Source: Variovorax fucosicus
GTDB taxonomy: Bacteria; Pseudomonadota; Gammaproteobacteria; Burkholderiales; Burkholderiaceae_C
Assembly (NCBI RefSeq): GCF_030316825.1
Contig: NZ_JASZYU010000002.1
Coordinates: 806,001 to 870,000, forward strand
DNA length: 64,000 nt
Direction: 5' to 3'
The notes below the pieces were generated by a model that made no database searches, was not told the DNA's origin, and worked only from the letters and a program-made list of their open reading frames with translations. The position numbers and the translations under genes were made by a program. Numbering within the stretch: position 1 is the stretch's first letter; every line of letters begins with the position of its first letter. Positions 16,755 through 27,628 of the stretch are shown in pieces.

Positions 16755-17894
16755 TCAGCTCTCGGGCCGCACGGCGCGGTAGAGCGCACGCACGAAGTCG
16801 GACTGCGTGATCATCCCGGCCAGTCGCAGTTCGCTGTCGATGATCGGAATGTGGCGATGCCCGTTTTCCGAGAAGAGCGGCACCAGTTCGAGGGCAGGCC
16901 GGTCGTCGCTGGAGACGCGCACCTGCCGCGTCATGATCTGGCCCACCACCTCGGGCTTGTTCGAGACCACGCTGGCCGTCGCGCGGATGAAGCCGCGCAA
17001 CCTGGCGCCGAGCCCTTCGTGATGCGCCAGATCGATGTGGCGGAAAAAATCGGCCTGGGTCAGGATGCCGACCACGCGGCGCGAGCGGTCCACCACCGGT
17101 AGCGCCTTGATGCGCCGCTGCTGCATCATGGCCCAGGCCTCCTGCAGCGGCGTGCCGAATTCCACCGCCACCGGGTCGGGCGACATGATGTCCGCGCAGC
17201 GCAAGGTGCCGAGGCGGCGCCGGAACGATTCGGCCTCGGTGTCGCGGATCAGCACTTCGAGGTCGTCGCGGCTGATGTCGAGCACCTGGTTGTAGCGGGC
17301 CAGCACGGCATCCACGTCGGCGGTGCTGAAGTGCGCATCGGCCGGCGGGGCCGCCGGTGGCGTCTGCATGTGCGGGTAGCGCCGGCCGGTCAGACTGTTG
17401 TAGGCCACGCCCGCAAGCACCAGCAAGGCCGAGTTCGCCAACGCGGGAAACAGGGCAAAAGAAAAATCGGTGGTGTGCGTGAGCACCGCCAGCAGCGCCA
17501 TCGCGCCGCCGGGCGGATGCAGGCAGCGCAGCGCAAACATCAGGCCGATCGCCAGCGCGGTGGCGATGGCGCCGGCCCAGGCCGGATCGGGCAGCCAGCG
17601 CGCGCAGGCAATCCCGACCAGCGCAGCGACAGTGTTGCCGCCCACCACGGCCCAGGGCTGCGCGAGCGGACTGGCCGGCACCGCGAACACCAGCACCGCG
17701 CTGGCGCCCAGCGGCGCGATCAGCCAGCCGTTTCCGCTGAAATCGGGGCCGGCCAGCGCGCGGCAGACCAATCCCGCGAGCAGCAGGCCCAGCGCCGCGC
17801 CGCCGACCGCCCGCAGCCGCTCGCGCGCATTGACGCGGGTGCGCCCCGGGAACCAGGCGCGCAATCCGAGACGCAGTGACGGCGGTGTGCGCAT
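16755..17894 (-). CDS. HPP-family membrane protein with two CBS domains
   Basis: A 379-residue protein. The N-terminal half (about 25-185) has four to five hydrophobic segments and the family-naming motif 'CLHPPGGAMALLAVL'. The C-terminal half carries two CBS domains (about 230-285, 'CADIMSPDPVAVEFG'; and 305-365, 'VGQIMTRQVRVSSD'). HPP proteins are linked to nitrite transport in plastids and cyanobacteria, while the bacterial role is unsettled; CBS pairs usually bind adenosyl nucleotides and gate the membrane part. It is 7 bases downstream of the MFS gene and so probably its operon partner. Confidence 0.83.
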   Translation of the reverse strand: MRTPPSLRLGLRAWFPGRTRVNARERLRAVGGAALGLLLAGLVCRALAGPDFSGNGWLIAPLGASAVLVFAVPASPLAQPWAVVGGNTVAALVGIACARWLPDPAWAGAIATALAIGLMFALRCLHPPGGAMALLAVLTHTTDFSFALFPALANSALLVLAGVAYNSLTGRRYPHMQTPPAAPPADAHFSTADVDAVLARYNQVLDISRDDLEVLIRDTEAESFRRRLGTLRCADIMSPDPVAVEFGTPLQEAWAMMQQRRIKALPVVDRSRRVVGILTQADFFRHIDLAHHEGLGARLRGFIRATASVVSNKPEVVGQIMTRQVRVSSDDRPALELVPLFSENGHRHIPIIDSELRLAGMITQSDFVRALYRAVRPES

Positions 17895-17901
17895 GCTGCC
17901 T

Positions 17902-19131
17902 TCAGGTCGCCACCAGGCGGCCGATCTCCGGCCAGCGCCGGTGCAGCCAGAGCCAGGCGACCAGCCCGATGCTCAACATGCCGATCGAGGTCAGCGCCAG
18001 GCCCAGCGTCGAATGCATCACCAGGGGCGCCACTACGCCGGCCACCAGGCCGTTGGCGGTGGAGCCGATCACGGCCTGCAGCGACGAGGCCATGCCGCGC
18101 CGCTCGGGGTGCAGGTCGAGCACCAGCAGCGTGACCACTGGCACCATGAGCGCCCAGCCGAATGCGAAGAAGGCCAGCGGCCAGAGCGCCCACAGCACGT
18201 TCGGCGTGAACAGCGCGTTGGCCGCCACATTGACCACCGAGGTGATCAGCATGATCAGAAAGCCGTCGCGAATCTGCCGTTTCGGTGCCACCTTGCCGGC
18301 CATGCGGCCACTGGCCCAGGCGCCCGACATGATGCCGCCGATGGTGAGCATAAAGAACCAGAAGAACTGCGTCGGCGCCAGCGCCAGGTGGTCGCCCAGG
18401 AAGGCCGGCGCGGCCAGCACGTAGAGGAACATGCCGTTGAACGGCACGCCGCTGGCGAGCGCGAGCAGCAGGAAGCGCGGGTCGGAACACAGATCCCAGT
18501 AGCCGCGCATCAGATGGCGCACCTCGAAGGACTGGCGCTGGTCGACATGCAGCGTTTCGGGCAGCAGCTTCCAGTTGGCCACGAACAGCACCACGCCGAC
18601 CGCCACCAGGAACCAGAAGACGCTGTGCCAGCCCAGATGCACGAACAGGAAGCCACCGACGATCGGCGCAATGGCCGGGGCCACGCCGAAGTAGATCGTC
18701 ACCTGGCTCATCACCCGCTGCGCCTCGGCGGGAGGGAACATGTCGCGGATCACCGCACGGGACACCACGATGCCGGCGCCGGTCGACAAGCCCTGCAGGG
18801 CGCGGAACAATACCAGCTGGCCGATGGTCTGCGACAGCGCGCAGCCGAGCGACGCGATGGTGAACACCGCGAGCCCCCACAACACCACGGGCCGGCGTCC
18901 GAAGCTGTCCGAAAGCGCGCCGTGGAACAGGTTCATGAACGCGAAGCCGAACAGGTAGGCCGACAGCGTCTGCTGCATCTCGGCCGGCGATGCGCCGATG
19001 GAGCGTGCAATGCCCGAGAACGCCGGGATGTAGGTGTCGATCGAGAACGGCCCGAGCATGCCGAGCACCGCCAGCAGCACCGCCAGCGCCCAGCGCGGGG
19101 CTTTCCAGAGGGTTTGGGCGTCGGGGTTCAT
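17902..19131 (-). CDS. MFS transporter, Bcr/CflA drug-efflux family
   Basis: A 409-residue, 12-segment major facilitator. 'GPFSIDTYIPAFSGIARSIGAS' in the first segment, 'LFHGALSDSFGRRPVVLWG' (motif A) and the 'GLSTGAGIVVSRAVIRDMF' stretch are typical of the Bcr/CflA group, which exports drugs such as bicyclomycin and chloramphenicol or metabolites by proton antiport. The actual substrate is unknown. It is the first gene of a two-gene unit with the HPP protein. The rpoD terminator lies just upstream, so it needs its own promoter. Confidence 0.83.
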   Translation of the reverse strand: MNPDAQTLWKAPRWALAVLLAVLGMLGPFSIDTYIPAFSGIARSIGASPAEMQQTLSAYLFGFAFMNLFHGALSDSFGRRPVVLWGLAVFTIASLGCALSQTIGQLVLFRALQGLSTGAGIVVSRAVIRDMFPPAEAQRVMSQVTIYFGVAPAIAPIVGGFLFVHLGWHSVFWFLVAVGVVLFVANWKLLPETLHVDQRQSFEVRHLMRGYWDLCSDPRFLLLALASGVPFNGMFLYVLAAPAFLGDHLALAPTQFFWFFMLTIGGIMSGAWASGRMAGKVAPKRQIRDGFLIMLITSVVNVAANALFTPNVLWALWPLAFFAFGWALMVPVVTLLVLDLHPERRGMASSLQAVIGSTANGLVAGVVAPLVMHSTLGLALTSIGMLSIGLVAWLWLHRRWPEIGRLVAT

Positions 19132-19156
19132 GAAGACCTTCCAGGTTATTCGACCG

Positions 19157-19182
19157 AAAAAAAAGCGCCCGCTACGGGCGCT
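19157..19182 (-). terminator. rpoD intrinsic terminator
   Basis: On the minus strand AGCGCCCG-TAG-CGGGCGCT is followed by a run of eight T. It lies 32 bases after the rpoD stop. Confidence 0.88.
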
Positions 19183-19213
19183 CTCAGTTCGCGCAGCCTG
19201 GGGGCGAGCCTGA

Positions 19214-21526
<2,313 letters not shown>

Positions 21527-21765
21527 ACGACCTCGTGGAACAAGAATGAACAAGCGGAATCACAAACGCCAAAAACATTGGCGCTACCTACCCGGCGCAG
21601 GCATACAGGGGCGGAGAAGAAAATCTCTCCAACGGCAAGATGTCGGGCGAACATTTGGTGTGCAGTCCTTGCGGTGTATTGACCCGTTTCCCGTTGGGAA
21701 GTGCATTGCGCGTGGGGTCGGCCCGGAGGTGCTGCTGTCGCTCTTGCCGTACTAGACAGCCTTAC

Positions 21766-21791
21766 ATTATAGCGCGGCGGCCGATTTTCAA
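21766..21791 (-). promoter_or_regulatory. rpoD promoter overlapping the end of dnaG
   Basis: A consensus -10 TATAAT on the minus strand (21771-21766). TTGAAA (21791-21786) overlaps the dnaG stop but leaves only 14 bp of spacer; CACTTG, 17 bp away, is the alternative -35. The predicted start near 21759 gives rpoD a leader of about 230 bases, which contains a perfect 6-bp hairpin CGCCAA/TTGGCG at 21567-21583. Confidence 0.6.
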
Positions 21792-23686
21792 GTGCTGTTA
21801 CGGCCTGCGCGAAGCCTCATTTGCAGTTCGCGTCGGCGTGTTTGCAACGCCCGGTAGCGTTCGATCGCGTGCGGATCGGTGCCGGCGGCCGCGATCGCCT
21901 CGCTTTCCTGGGCCTTGAGGTGGTCGTCCAGCATGTAGTCGAGCACGTTGCGCAGTTCGGCCGCGGCGTCTGCCGCCTGGGCCTCGGCGCCGGCATCGAC
22001 CGGGGCGCCGTCGGGGCCGGTCATCACCCGCTCCGCCAGCGTCTCGAACGGCAGGCCGCGCAGGCCTTCGCGCAGCGCCGCCCAGGGCTGGGCGCCGTGC
22101 TCGTGCAACTGGCTGTCGAGCCAGGCAAACAGCTGGCCGTGCGCGCCGGGCAGGTCGCACAGCAGGCCGTGCAGCTCGTGCGAGAGCGTTTCCCATTCCG
22201 CCATGTTCGACAGCAGCAGCCGGGCGGCCACGTCGGGTCGGCCCAGCGGCAGCACGCGGCCGCGTGGCGCCGGCGGGGCCGGGGGCCTTTCCTGCCCGTA
22301 GCGCCCACCGGACGAGCGCCGGCCGCTATCGTTTTGATAGCGTTGCGGCGCTGCGGGCGCTGGTGCGGCGGTGCGCGGGGCGGCTGCTGGCGGCGCCCAC
22401 AGCTCGGTCAGCGCCTGCGCGTTCAGTTGCACCAGTCCGGCGATGTCTTCCAGCAGCTGGCGCTTGAGCGCGCCGTCGGGCAGCGCGCTCCAGAGCGGGC
22501 GCACGTTGCTGGCCAGGTGTGCGCGGCCTTCGGCGCTGCCGAGGTCGCAGCCCTCGCGCGCCGCTTCGAGCATGAACCGGCTGAGCGGCATCGCCTCGCT
22601 CACGAAGCGCGCGAACGCGTCGGCACCGAACTCGCGGATGAAGCTGTCCGGGTCGTGTTCGGCCGGCAGGAACAGGAACTTGACGCTGCGCACATCGCTG
22701 GCAAAGGGCAGGGCGCCATCGAGCGCCTTGCGCGCAGCGCGCCGCCCCGCGGCGTCGCCGTCGAAGCTGAAAACGACCGCGTCGGTAAAGCGAAACAGCT
22801 TCTGCACGTGCTCGGGCGTGCAGGCGGTGCCCAGCGTCGCCACCGCGTTGGGGAAGCCCAGCTGTGCCAGCGCAACCACATCCATGTAACCCTCGGTCAC
22901 CAGCGCATAGCCCATGTCGCGCAACGCCGCGCGGGCCTCGAACAGGCCGTAGAGCTCGCGACCCTTGCTGAAGACCGGTGTTTCAGGCGAATTGAGGTAC
23001 TTGGGCTTCTCGTCGCCGAGCACGCGCCCGCCGAAACCGATGCACTCGCCTTTGACGTTGCGGATTGGGAACATCACGCGGTCGCGGAAGCGGTCGTAGC
23101 GCTTGTCCTCGCCGTCTTCGCCGACGATCACCAGCCCGCTTTCGGCCAGCAACGGGTCGTCGTACTCGGGGAACACGCTGGCCAGCGTGCGCCAGCCGGG
23201 CGGTGCATAGCCGATGCCGTATTGCCGCGCCACCTCGCCGGAAACGCCGCGGCCCTTGAGGTAGTCGACCGCCGTGGCCGACTGACGCAACTGCTTGCGG
23301 TAGGCCTCGCCGGCTTTTTCGAGCACTTCGGACAGCGTGGCCTGCTTCTGGCGTTGGCCGGCGGCGCGGGCCCGCTCCTCGGGCGAGGCGTCGTCTTCGG
23401 GCACCTGTAGGCCGTACTGGCCTGCCAGGTCGTGCACCGCTTCGACAAAACCCATGCCGGCGTGTTCCATGAGGAAACCGATCGCGTTGCCGTGCACGCC
23501 GCAGCCGAAGCAGTGATAGAACTGCTTGGTCGGGCTGACCGAGAAGGAGGGCGACTTCTCGCCATGGAACGGGCACAGGCCCATGAAGTTGGCGCCGGCC
23601 TTCTTCAGCTGCACGTAGCGGCCGACGATTTCCACCACGTCGGCGCGCGCGATGAGTTCCTGGATGAATGAGGGGGGGATGGTCAT
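21788..23686 (-). CDS. dnaG: DNA primase
   Basis: A 632-residue primase that makes the RNA primers for replication. The N-terminal zinc ribbon uses C38, H41, C59 and C62 ('CPFH...CFGC'). The catalytic core contains 'RYDRFRDRVMFPIRN', the TOPRIM Glu in 'VTEGYMDVVAL' and the metal-binding 'FSFDGDAAGRRAA'. A Pro/Ala/Arg-rich linker (about 470-510) precedes the C-terminal helicase-binding domain. The start at 23686 removes an Arg-rich extension. No rpsU gene precedes it, so the classic rpsU-dnaG-rpoD cluster is reduced here to dnaG-rpoD with a 261-base gap. Confidence 0.95.
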   Translation of the reverse strand: MTIPPSFIQELIARADVVEIVGRYVQLKKAGANFMGLCPFHGEKSPSFSVSPTKQFYHCFGCGVHGNAIGFLMEHAGMGFVEAVHDLAGQYGLQVPEDDASPEERARAAGQRQKQATLSEVLEKAGEAYRKQLRQSATAVDYLKGRGVSGEVARQYGIGYAPPGWRTLASVFPEYDDPLLAESGLVIVGEDGEDKRYDRFRDRVMFPIRNVKGECIGFGGRVLGDEKPKYLNSPETPVFSKGRELYGLFEARAALRDMGYALVTEGYMDVVALAQLGFPNAVATLGTACTPEHVQKLFRFTDAVVFSFDGDAAGRRAARKALDGALPFASDVRSVKFLFLPAEHDPDSFIREFGADAFARFVSEAMPLSRFMLEAAREGCDLGSAEGRAHLASNVRPLWSALPDGALKRQLLEDIAGLVQLNAQALTELWAPPAAAPRTAAPAPAAPQRYQNDSGRRSSGGRYGQERPPAPPAPRGRVLPLGRPDVAARLLLSNMAEWETLSHELHGLLCDLPGAHGQLFAWLDSQLHEHGAQPWAALREGLRGLPFETLAERVMTGPDGAPVDAGAEAQAADAAAELRNVLDYMLDDHLKAQESEAIAAAGTDPHAIERYRALQTRRRELQMRLRAGRNST

Positions 23687-23756
23687 GTAGGCGGGGAGCG
23701 GCAAATGATACGCAAGCCGCCGTGGCCGCAGCGGGCGGCGGCATACTGGCCCGACG

Positions 23757-24674
23757 ATGCGCCGCCTCTTTGCACACGTTACGCCACTGCTGCGCCATCC
23801 CCTGCGCTTCGTATGGGAAGCGCTCAAGGCCTTCAAGGCCAACCAGGGCCTGTTGTTGGCTGGCGCGGTGGCCTATTACGCACTGTTGTCGATCGTGCCG
23901 TTGCTGATCGTGAGCGTGATCGCGATCTCGCACTTCATGGATCAGCGCGAGTTGCTGGGCACCGTCGGGCGCTACCTCGAGTGGCTGCTGCCGGGGCAGT
24001 CGCGCGCGATCGTCACCGAACTGTCGAACTTCATGGCGCACCGCGACGTGCTGGGGCCGGTGCTGCTGCTGACGATGGTGTTCTTCAGCTCGCTCGCCTT
24101 TTCGGTGCTCGAAAGCGCGATGGCGGTGATCTTCCACCACCGCAAGGCCCAGCACCAGCGGCACGCGCTGCTCTCGCTCGTGATGCCGTACCTCTACATC
24201 CTGAGCCTCTGCATCGGGCTGATGCTGGTGACGCTGGTGTCGGGCGCGCTGCAGCTCATCGGGCAGGAAAGCGTCGAGCTGTTCGGGCGCAGCTGGTCGC
24301 TGTCGGGCGTGTCGGGGGTGCTGCTCTACCTGCTGGGGCTGGGCGGCGAGATCTTCATGCTGACCTCGCTGTACCTTGTGATGCCGGTCGGCCGGCTGTC
24401 GCTGCGCCACGCGCTGCTGGGCGGCGTGACGGCAGCGCTGCTGTGGGAAGTGACGCGCCGGATCCTGGTCTGGTACTTCTCGACGCTGTCGCAGGTCAAC
24501 GTGGTGTATGGCTCGCTGACCACCGCGATCGTGGTGCTGCTGAGCCTGGAGATCGCAGCCACGCTGGTGCTGTTCGGCGCCCAGGTGATTGCGCAGTACG
24601 AGCGGCTGGATCGCACCGGCAGCGCCAGGGCGCCTACCGCGGCGGAAGCCGGATTGCCCCGTCCAGGCGAATGA
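23757..24674 (+). CDS. YihY/BrkB-family inner-membrane protein
   Basis: A 305-residue membrane protein with six hydrophobic segments. The opening '[30 protein letters not shown]' region (residues about 20-50) is the signature of the YihY/BrkB (formerly 'ribonuclease BN') family. The name tRNA ribonuclease is obsolete and the molecular role is unsettled. It is divergent from dnaG with 70 bases between starts, a -10-like CATACT ends 9 bases before its ATG, and no Shine-Dalgarno sequence is visible. Its 3' end overlaps the convergent SDR gene by 41 bases. Confidence 0.85.
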   Translation: MRRLFAHVTPLLRHPLRFVWEALKAFKANQGLLLAGAVAYYALLSIVPLLIVSVIAISHFMDQRELLGTVGRYLEWLLPGQSRAIVTELSNFMAHRDVLGPVLLLTMVFFSSLAFSVLESAMAVIFHHRKAQHQRHALLSLVMPYLYILSLCIGLMLVTLVSGALQLIGQESVELFGRSWSLSGVSGVLLYLLGLGGEIFMLTSLYLVMPVGRLSLRHALLGGVTAALLWEVTRRILVWYFSTLSQVNVVYGSLTTAIVVLLSLEIAATLVLFGAQVIAQYERLDRTGSARAPTAAEAGLPRPGE

Positions 24675-25392
24675 CCTCGCCGTTCAGCATGTCGTTCTCG
24701 ATGATGTGCTTGGCGAGCTTGGCGTAATCCTCCGGCGTGCCAAGGCGCGACGGGAAGGGCACGCTCGCGGCCAGTGCGTCCTGCACCTCCTGTGGCATGC
24801 CGAACAGCATCGGCGTGCCGAAGATGCCGGGCGCGATCGTCATGTTGCGGATGCCGTTGCGCGCCAGGTCGCGTGCGATCGGCAGCGTCATGCCGACCAC
24901 GCCGCCCTTGGAGGCCGAGTAGGCCGCCTGGCCCATCTGGCCGTCGTAGGCGGCAACCGAAGCGGTCGAGATCAGCACGCCGCGCTCGCCGGTGGCTTCG
25001 GGATCGTTCTTGCTCATGGCTTCTGCGGCGAGCCGGATCATGTTGAAACTGCCGATCAGGTTGACCGTCACGGTCTTGCTGAAAACGGCCAGCGCATGCG
25101 CGCCGTTCTTGCCCACGGTTTTCTCGGCCGGCGCGATGCCGGCGCAATTGACCAGGCCCACGAGCTTGCCGAGTTTCAGCGCGGCGGCCACCGCGGCCTG
25201 GCCGTCGGCTTCCTGGCTCACGTCGCATTTGACGAACGCGCCCCCGATCTCCTGAGCCACCGCAGCGCCCTTTTCGGCCTGCATGTCCGCCACGACCACC
25301 TTGGCCCCGTTGGCCGCCAGCATCCGCGCCGCGCCTTCGCCCAGGCCCGATGCGCCGCCCGTCACGATGAAAACCTTGCCTTCGATCTGCAT
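24634..25392 (-). CDS. SDR-family dehydrogenase, 3-hydroxyacyl-CoA dehydrogenase type-2-like
   Basis: A 252-residue classical short-chain dehydrogenase. The nucleotide motif is 'TGGASGLG' near residue 12, the structural 'NCAG' follows, and the catalytic Ser...Tyr-x3-Lys is '[21 protein letters not shown]'. The sequence pattern ('[18 protein letters not shown]') resembles bacterial relatives of human HSD17B10, which oxidise 3-hydroxy-2-methylacyl-CoA in isoleucine or fatty-acid degradation; this substrate call is by resemblance. Start at 25392 (MQIEGK). It lies near the phasin gene but separated by a terminator, so it is not obviously co-regulated. Confidence 0.85.
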   Translation of the reverse strand: MQIEGKVFIVTGGASGLGEGAARMLAANGAKVVVADMQAEKGAAVAQEIGGAFVKCDVSQEADGQAAVAAALKLGKLVGLVNCAGIAPAEKTVGKNGAHALAVFSKTVTVNLIGSFNMIRLAAEAMSKNDPEATGERGVLISTASVAAYDGQMGQAAYSASKGGVVGMTLPIARDLARNGIRNMTIAPGIFGTPMLFGMPQEVQDALAASVPFPSRLGTPEDYAKLAKHIIENDMLNGEVIRLDGAIRLPPR

Positions 25393-25443
25393 GAATGAGT
25401 CTCCTGCTGTGTGAGCCGGCATTATCGGAGAGCCTGACGCGCA

Positions 25444-25472
25444 TAAAAAAAGGGCCCTGTCCGAAGACAGAG
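25444..25472 (-). terminator. phaP terminator
   Basis: Minus strand: GGGCTCTGTC-TTCG-GACAGGGCCC (one mismatch) followed by seven T. It lies about 50 bases after the phasin stop. Confidence 0.85.
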
Positions 25473-25521
25473 CCCTGAATTGGATCCGGGAGGACCCAAG
25501 GAGACAACTTGTAAGGTCTGC

Positions 25522-26079
25522 TTAGCGCTTGCGCGAAGCGGTTTGAGCGGTGCTCTTGGCAGCGTTCACAGCCGAGGTCGACACGGCGGTGAAGTTGGCT
25601 TCGGCAACGTCGGAAGCTTGCTTGACGGCCTTTTGCACCGATTCGAAAGCGTTGTTGGCAGCAGCCACGGCGCTCTTCATCATGGCAACGGCGGTTTCCG
25701 AACCGGCCGGGGCATTCTTGGAAGCGCTGTCGACCAGGCCGACGATGGTGGCTTGCGTTTCGGCAGCCTTGGCTTCGAAAGCCTTGGTGAACTCGGCGCC
25801 GGTGCCTTGGGCGATGTCGTACAGGTGACGGCTGTAGGCCGTGGTCTTTTCAGCCAGCGGCTGGAACAGGCTGGCTTGCAGCGCGAGCAGTTCCTGCGCA
25901 TCCTTGACGCTCAGCAGGGCCTGGGCGGTGCCTTGGGCTTCGCTCAGTGCGGCCTTGGAGGCGGTCACGTTCAGTTCGACGAGTTTTTCAACGCCTTCGA
26001 AGGCCTTGGTGGTCAGGCCGAACAGGGTTTCAAGATTTGCCTTTTGGGCGGCGAGGAATTGGTCAGCGGTCAGTGCCAT
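25522..26079 (-). CDS. phaP: phasin (polyhydroxyalkanoate granule-associated protein)
   Basis: A 185-residue, almost wholly helical, Ala/Lys/Glu-rich protein of the phasin_2 family. It begins '[23 protein letters not shown]', a hallmark of Burkholderiales PhaP, and continues with amphipathic helices ('[27 protein letters not shown]'). Phasins coat PHA granules and limit their fusion. The gene has its own sigma-70 promoter flanked by CTGC...GCAG-type palindromes (see regulatory entry) and a strong terminator, as expected for an abundant, PhaR-controlled protein. Its presence implies that the organism stores PHA, although the synthase genes are not in this window. Confidence 0.9.
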   Translation of the reverse strand: MALTADQFLAAQKANLETLFGLTTKAFEGVEKLVELNVTASKAALSEAQGTAQALLSVKDAQELLALQASLFQPLAEKTTAYSRHLYDIAQGTGAEFTKAFEAKAAETQATIVGLVDSASKNAPAGSETAVAMMKSAVAAANNAFESVQKAVKQASDVAEANFTAVSTSAVNAAKSTAQTASRKR

Positions 26080-26140
26080 AGTGAGCTCCAGATGGGTTGA
26101 AAAGAGGTTGACGTTTCGCTGACACCCGCAATTATGTTGC

Positions 26141-26209
26141 GCTGCAGCATGGCTCGAAGTATAGAACTCTGAGCGAACGAATCAACCCTTTTTTGCTGCG
26201 ATGCAGCAA
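26141..26209 (-). promoter_or_regulatory. phaP promoter with two TGC-rich palindromes (candidate PhaR sites)
   Basis: Minus strand: -35 TTGATT (26185-26180), 16-bp spacer, -10 TATACT (26163-26158). Palindrome 1, TTGCTGC-GAT-GCAGCAA (26193-26209), lies just upstream of the -35 and contains CTGC-N3-GCAG. Palindrome 2, GCTGCAGC (26141-26148), sits at the predicted transcript start. The CTGC-N3/4-GCAG form is that reported for PhaR operators in Paracoccus; the link to PhaR here is inferred. Confidence 0.65.
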
Positions 26210-26257
26210 TCTAGAGGGCATCTTCTAAATGCCGGCCGGCAGGCAGAATGCCGCGCC

Positions 26258-26704
26258 ATGACCCGCGCAGCCACCAAACCAGTCCCCGAACACCGGAGCC
26301 ACTACCGCGTGTTCCGAACCATTGCAACACGCTGGGCCGACAACGACATGTACGGCCACGTGAACAACGTCGTCTACTACGGCTGGTTCGACACTGCGGT
26401 CAACGGGCTGCTGATCGAGCGCGGTGCGCTCGACATCCATCGCGGCGACACCATCGGTTTCGTGGTCGAAACGCAGTGCAACTACTTTGCACCACTGGCC
26501 TTTCCACAGACGGTCGAGGCCGGCATCCGGGTCGCCGAAGCCGGCCGTTCCAGCGTGCGCTACGAGATCGGCCTCTTTGCGCAGGGCGCCGAGACGGCCG
26601 CGGCACAAGGCCATTTCGTCCATGTGTATGTCGACCGCGTGAGCCAGCGTCCGGTGCCGCTGCCTGCGCCGCTGGCCGAGGTCGTGCAATCGCTCAAGCG
26701 CTGA
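26258..26704 (+). CDS. acyl-CoA thioesterase, 4-hydroxybenzoyl-CoA thioesterase (hot-dog) family
   Basis: A 148-residue single hot-dog-fold protein. 'RWADNDMYGHVNNVVYYGWFDTA' (with the catalytic Asp region near residue 30) is the classic 4HBT/YbgC-type motif. It hydrolyses acyl- or aroyl-CoA thioesters in the cytoplasm; the acyl group is unknown. The ATG at 26258 was preferred to an upstream TTG/ATG because it gives the usual short N-terminus, and a -10-like CAGAAT ends 8 bases before it. It is divergent from phaP and ends at a bidirectional terminator. Confidence 0.83.
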   Translation: MTRAATKPVPEHRSHYRVFRTIATRWADNDMYGHVNNVVYYGWFDTAVNGLLIERGALDIHRGDTIGFVVETQCNYFAPLAFPQTVEAGIRVAEAGRSSVRYEIGLFAQGAETAAAQGHFVHVYVDRVSQRPVPLPAPLAEVVQSLKR

Positions 26705-26714
26705 CATCCCACGA

Positions 26715-26740
26715 AAAACGGCGCCCGCAGGCGCCGTTTC
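26715..26740. terminator. bidirectional terminator between thioesterase and periplasmic repeat protein
   Basis: AACGGCGCC-CGCA-GGCGCCGTT, with A-rich DNA on the left and TTTC on the right, between two convergent genes. The minus-strand T-run (TTTTT) is the better one. Confidence 0.75.
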
Positions 26741-26762
26741 GGTCAACGGGCGTGCAGCCCGA

Positions 26763-27167
26763 TCACATCTTCTTCATGGCCTTGATGTCGGCCTTGCCCT
26801 TGGCCTCGTCGGCCTTGGCTTGCTTAACGCAGGCGCTCTTGGCGTCGCCGGTCTGGTCGTCGCACTTTTCCTTGGCAACGGCGTAGGTCGCATCGACCTT
26901 CTCTTCGGCCACCTTCCTCTTGTGGCTGTCGCTCGGCTTGTACTGCTGTTCGAGTTCGGCCTTGGCCACCTTTTCGGTGCCCTTGGCCTCCTTGTCGCAG
27001 ACATCCTTCGCGTTGTCCTTCAGCGTGTCGCACTTGGCCTTGGCGACCTTGTAGTCGGCCTCGATCTTTTCCTTGGCAACCTTGTATTCGTCCTTGGTCA
27101 TCGCGCTGGCGTGCGTGACCATGAAGCAGGACGAAGCGATCGCGAGCATGAGCAGGTGTTTTTTCAT
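26763..27167 (-). CDS. periplasmic Lys-rich protein with two 44-residue repeats and twin CX10C motifs
   Basis: A 134-residue protein of unknown function. The signal peptide is 'KKHLLMLAIASSCFMVTHASA' (cleavage near residue 22). The mature part is almost entirely helical and Lys/Ala/Glu/Asp-rich. It consists of two tandem repeats, residues 29-72 and 85-128, which align without gaps (KVA-EK---A-Y-VAK-KCD, then D-AK---C-K-AK). Each repeat has one CX10C pair: C46/C57 and C102/C113. This suggests two disulfide-clipped helical units in the periplasm. It lies 61 bases downstream of csbD on the same strand and may share its transcript. Databases often label such proteins TolA-like because of composition; I see no real TolA homology. 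Confidence 0.75.
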   Translation of the reverse strand: MKKHLLMLAIASSCFMVTHASAMTKDEYKVAKEKIEADYKVAKAKCDTLKDNAKDVCDKEAKGTEKVAKAELEQQYKPSDSHKRKVAEEKVDATYAVAKEKCDDQTGDAKSACVKQAKADEAKGKADIKAMKKM

Positions 27168-27228
27168 TTGAGTTGCCCTCGTTGAGTTGTGAAGTCGATT
27201 TCAGTGAATGAGAACGCAGGCCGAAAAG

Positions 27229-27450
27229 TCAGGACTTCTCGAAGAAGTAGTCGGGGTTGCGCTTTTCCCAGTCGGCCACCTGCTTTTCAGCTTCGTCCTT
27301 GCTGATGCCATGGCGTTCCTGGATGCGGCCGAGCAGCTGGTCGCGCTTGCCGGCAATGACGTCGAAGTCGTCATCGGTCAGCTTGCCCCATTGCTCCTTG
27401 ACCTTGCCCTTGAGCTGTTTCCAGTTGCCTTCCACGGTGTCTTTGTTCAC
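27229..27450 (-). CDS. CsbD-family stress-response protein
   Basis: A 73-residue small hydrophilic protein. 'VNKDTVEGNWKQLKGKVKEQWGKLTDDD' is the CsbD signature (split here: NWKQLKGKVKEQWG near residue 9). It starts at GTG 27450 with a strong AAGGAG ribosome-binding site; longer starts would add an Arg-rich tail. CsbD proteins accumulate in general stress or stationary phase and their action is unknown. The C-terminal 'RNPDYFFEKS' is a common variant in betaproteobacteria. It is divergent from pncB. Confidence 0.88.
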   Translation of the reverse strand: MNKDTVEGNWKQLKGKVKEQWGKLTDDDFDVIAGKRDQLLGRIQERHGISKDEAEKQVADWEKRNPDYFFEKS

Positions 27451-27628
27451 GGCGATCTCCTTCGTTGCGGTTGAGCCGTCGGCAATTTGCCGGCGTGAAC
27501 GCAATGTGGCCGTGCGCTGGCGAAGCCGCAGTAGGACGCGCCGGGAAGGGGGCGTAGGCACCGGCCGACGCATGTCGTGATACGCCGCGATAATGGCGCG
27601 GGACAACGGGAACACGCGGTATTTGCCA

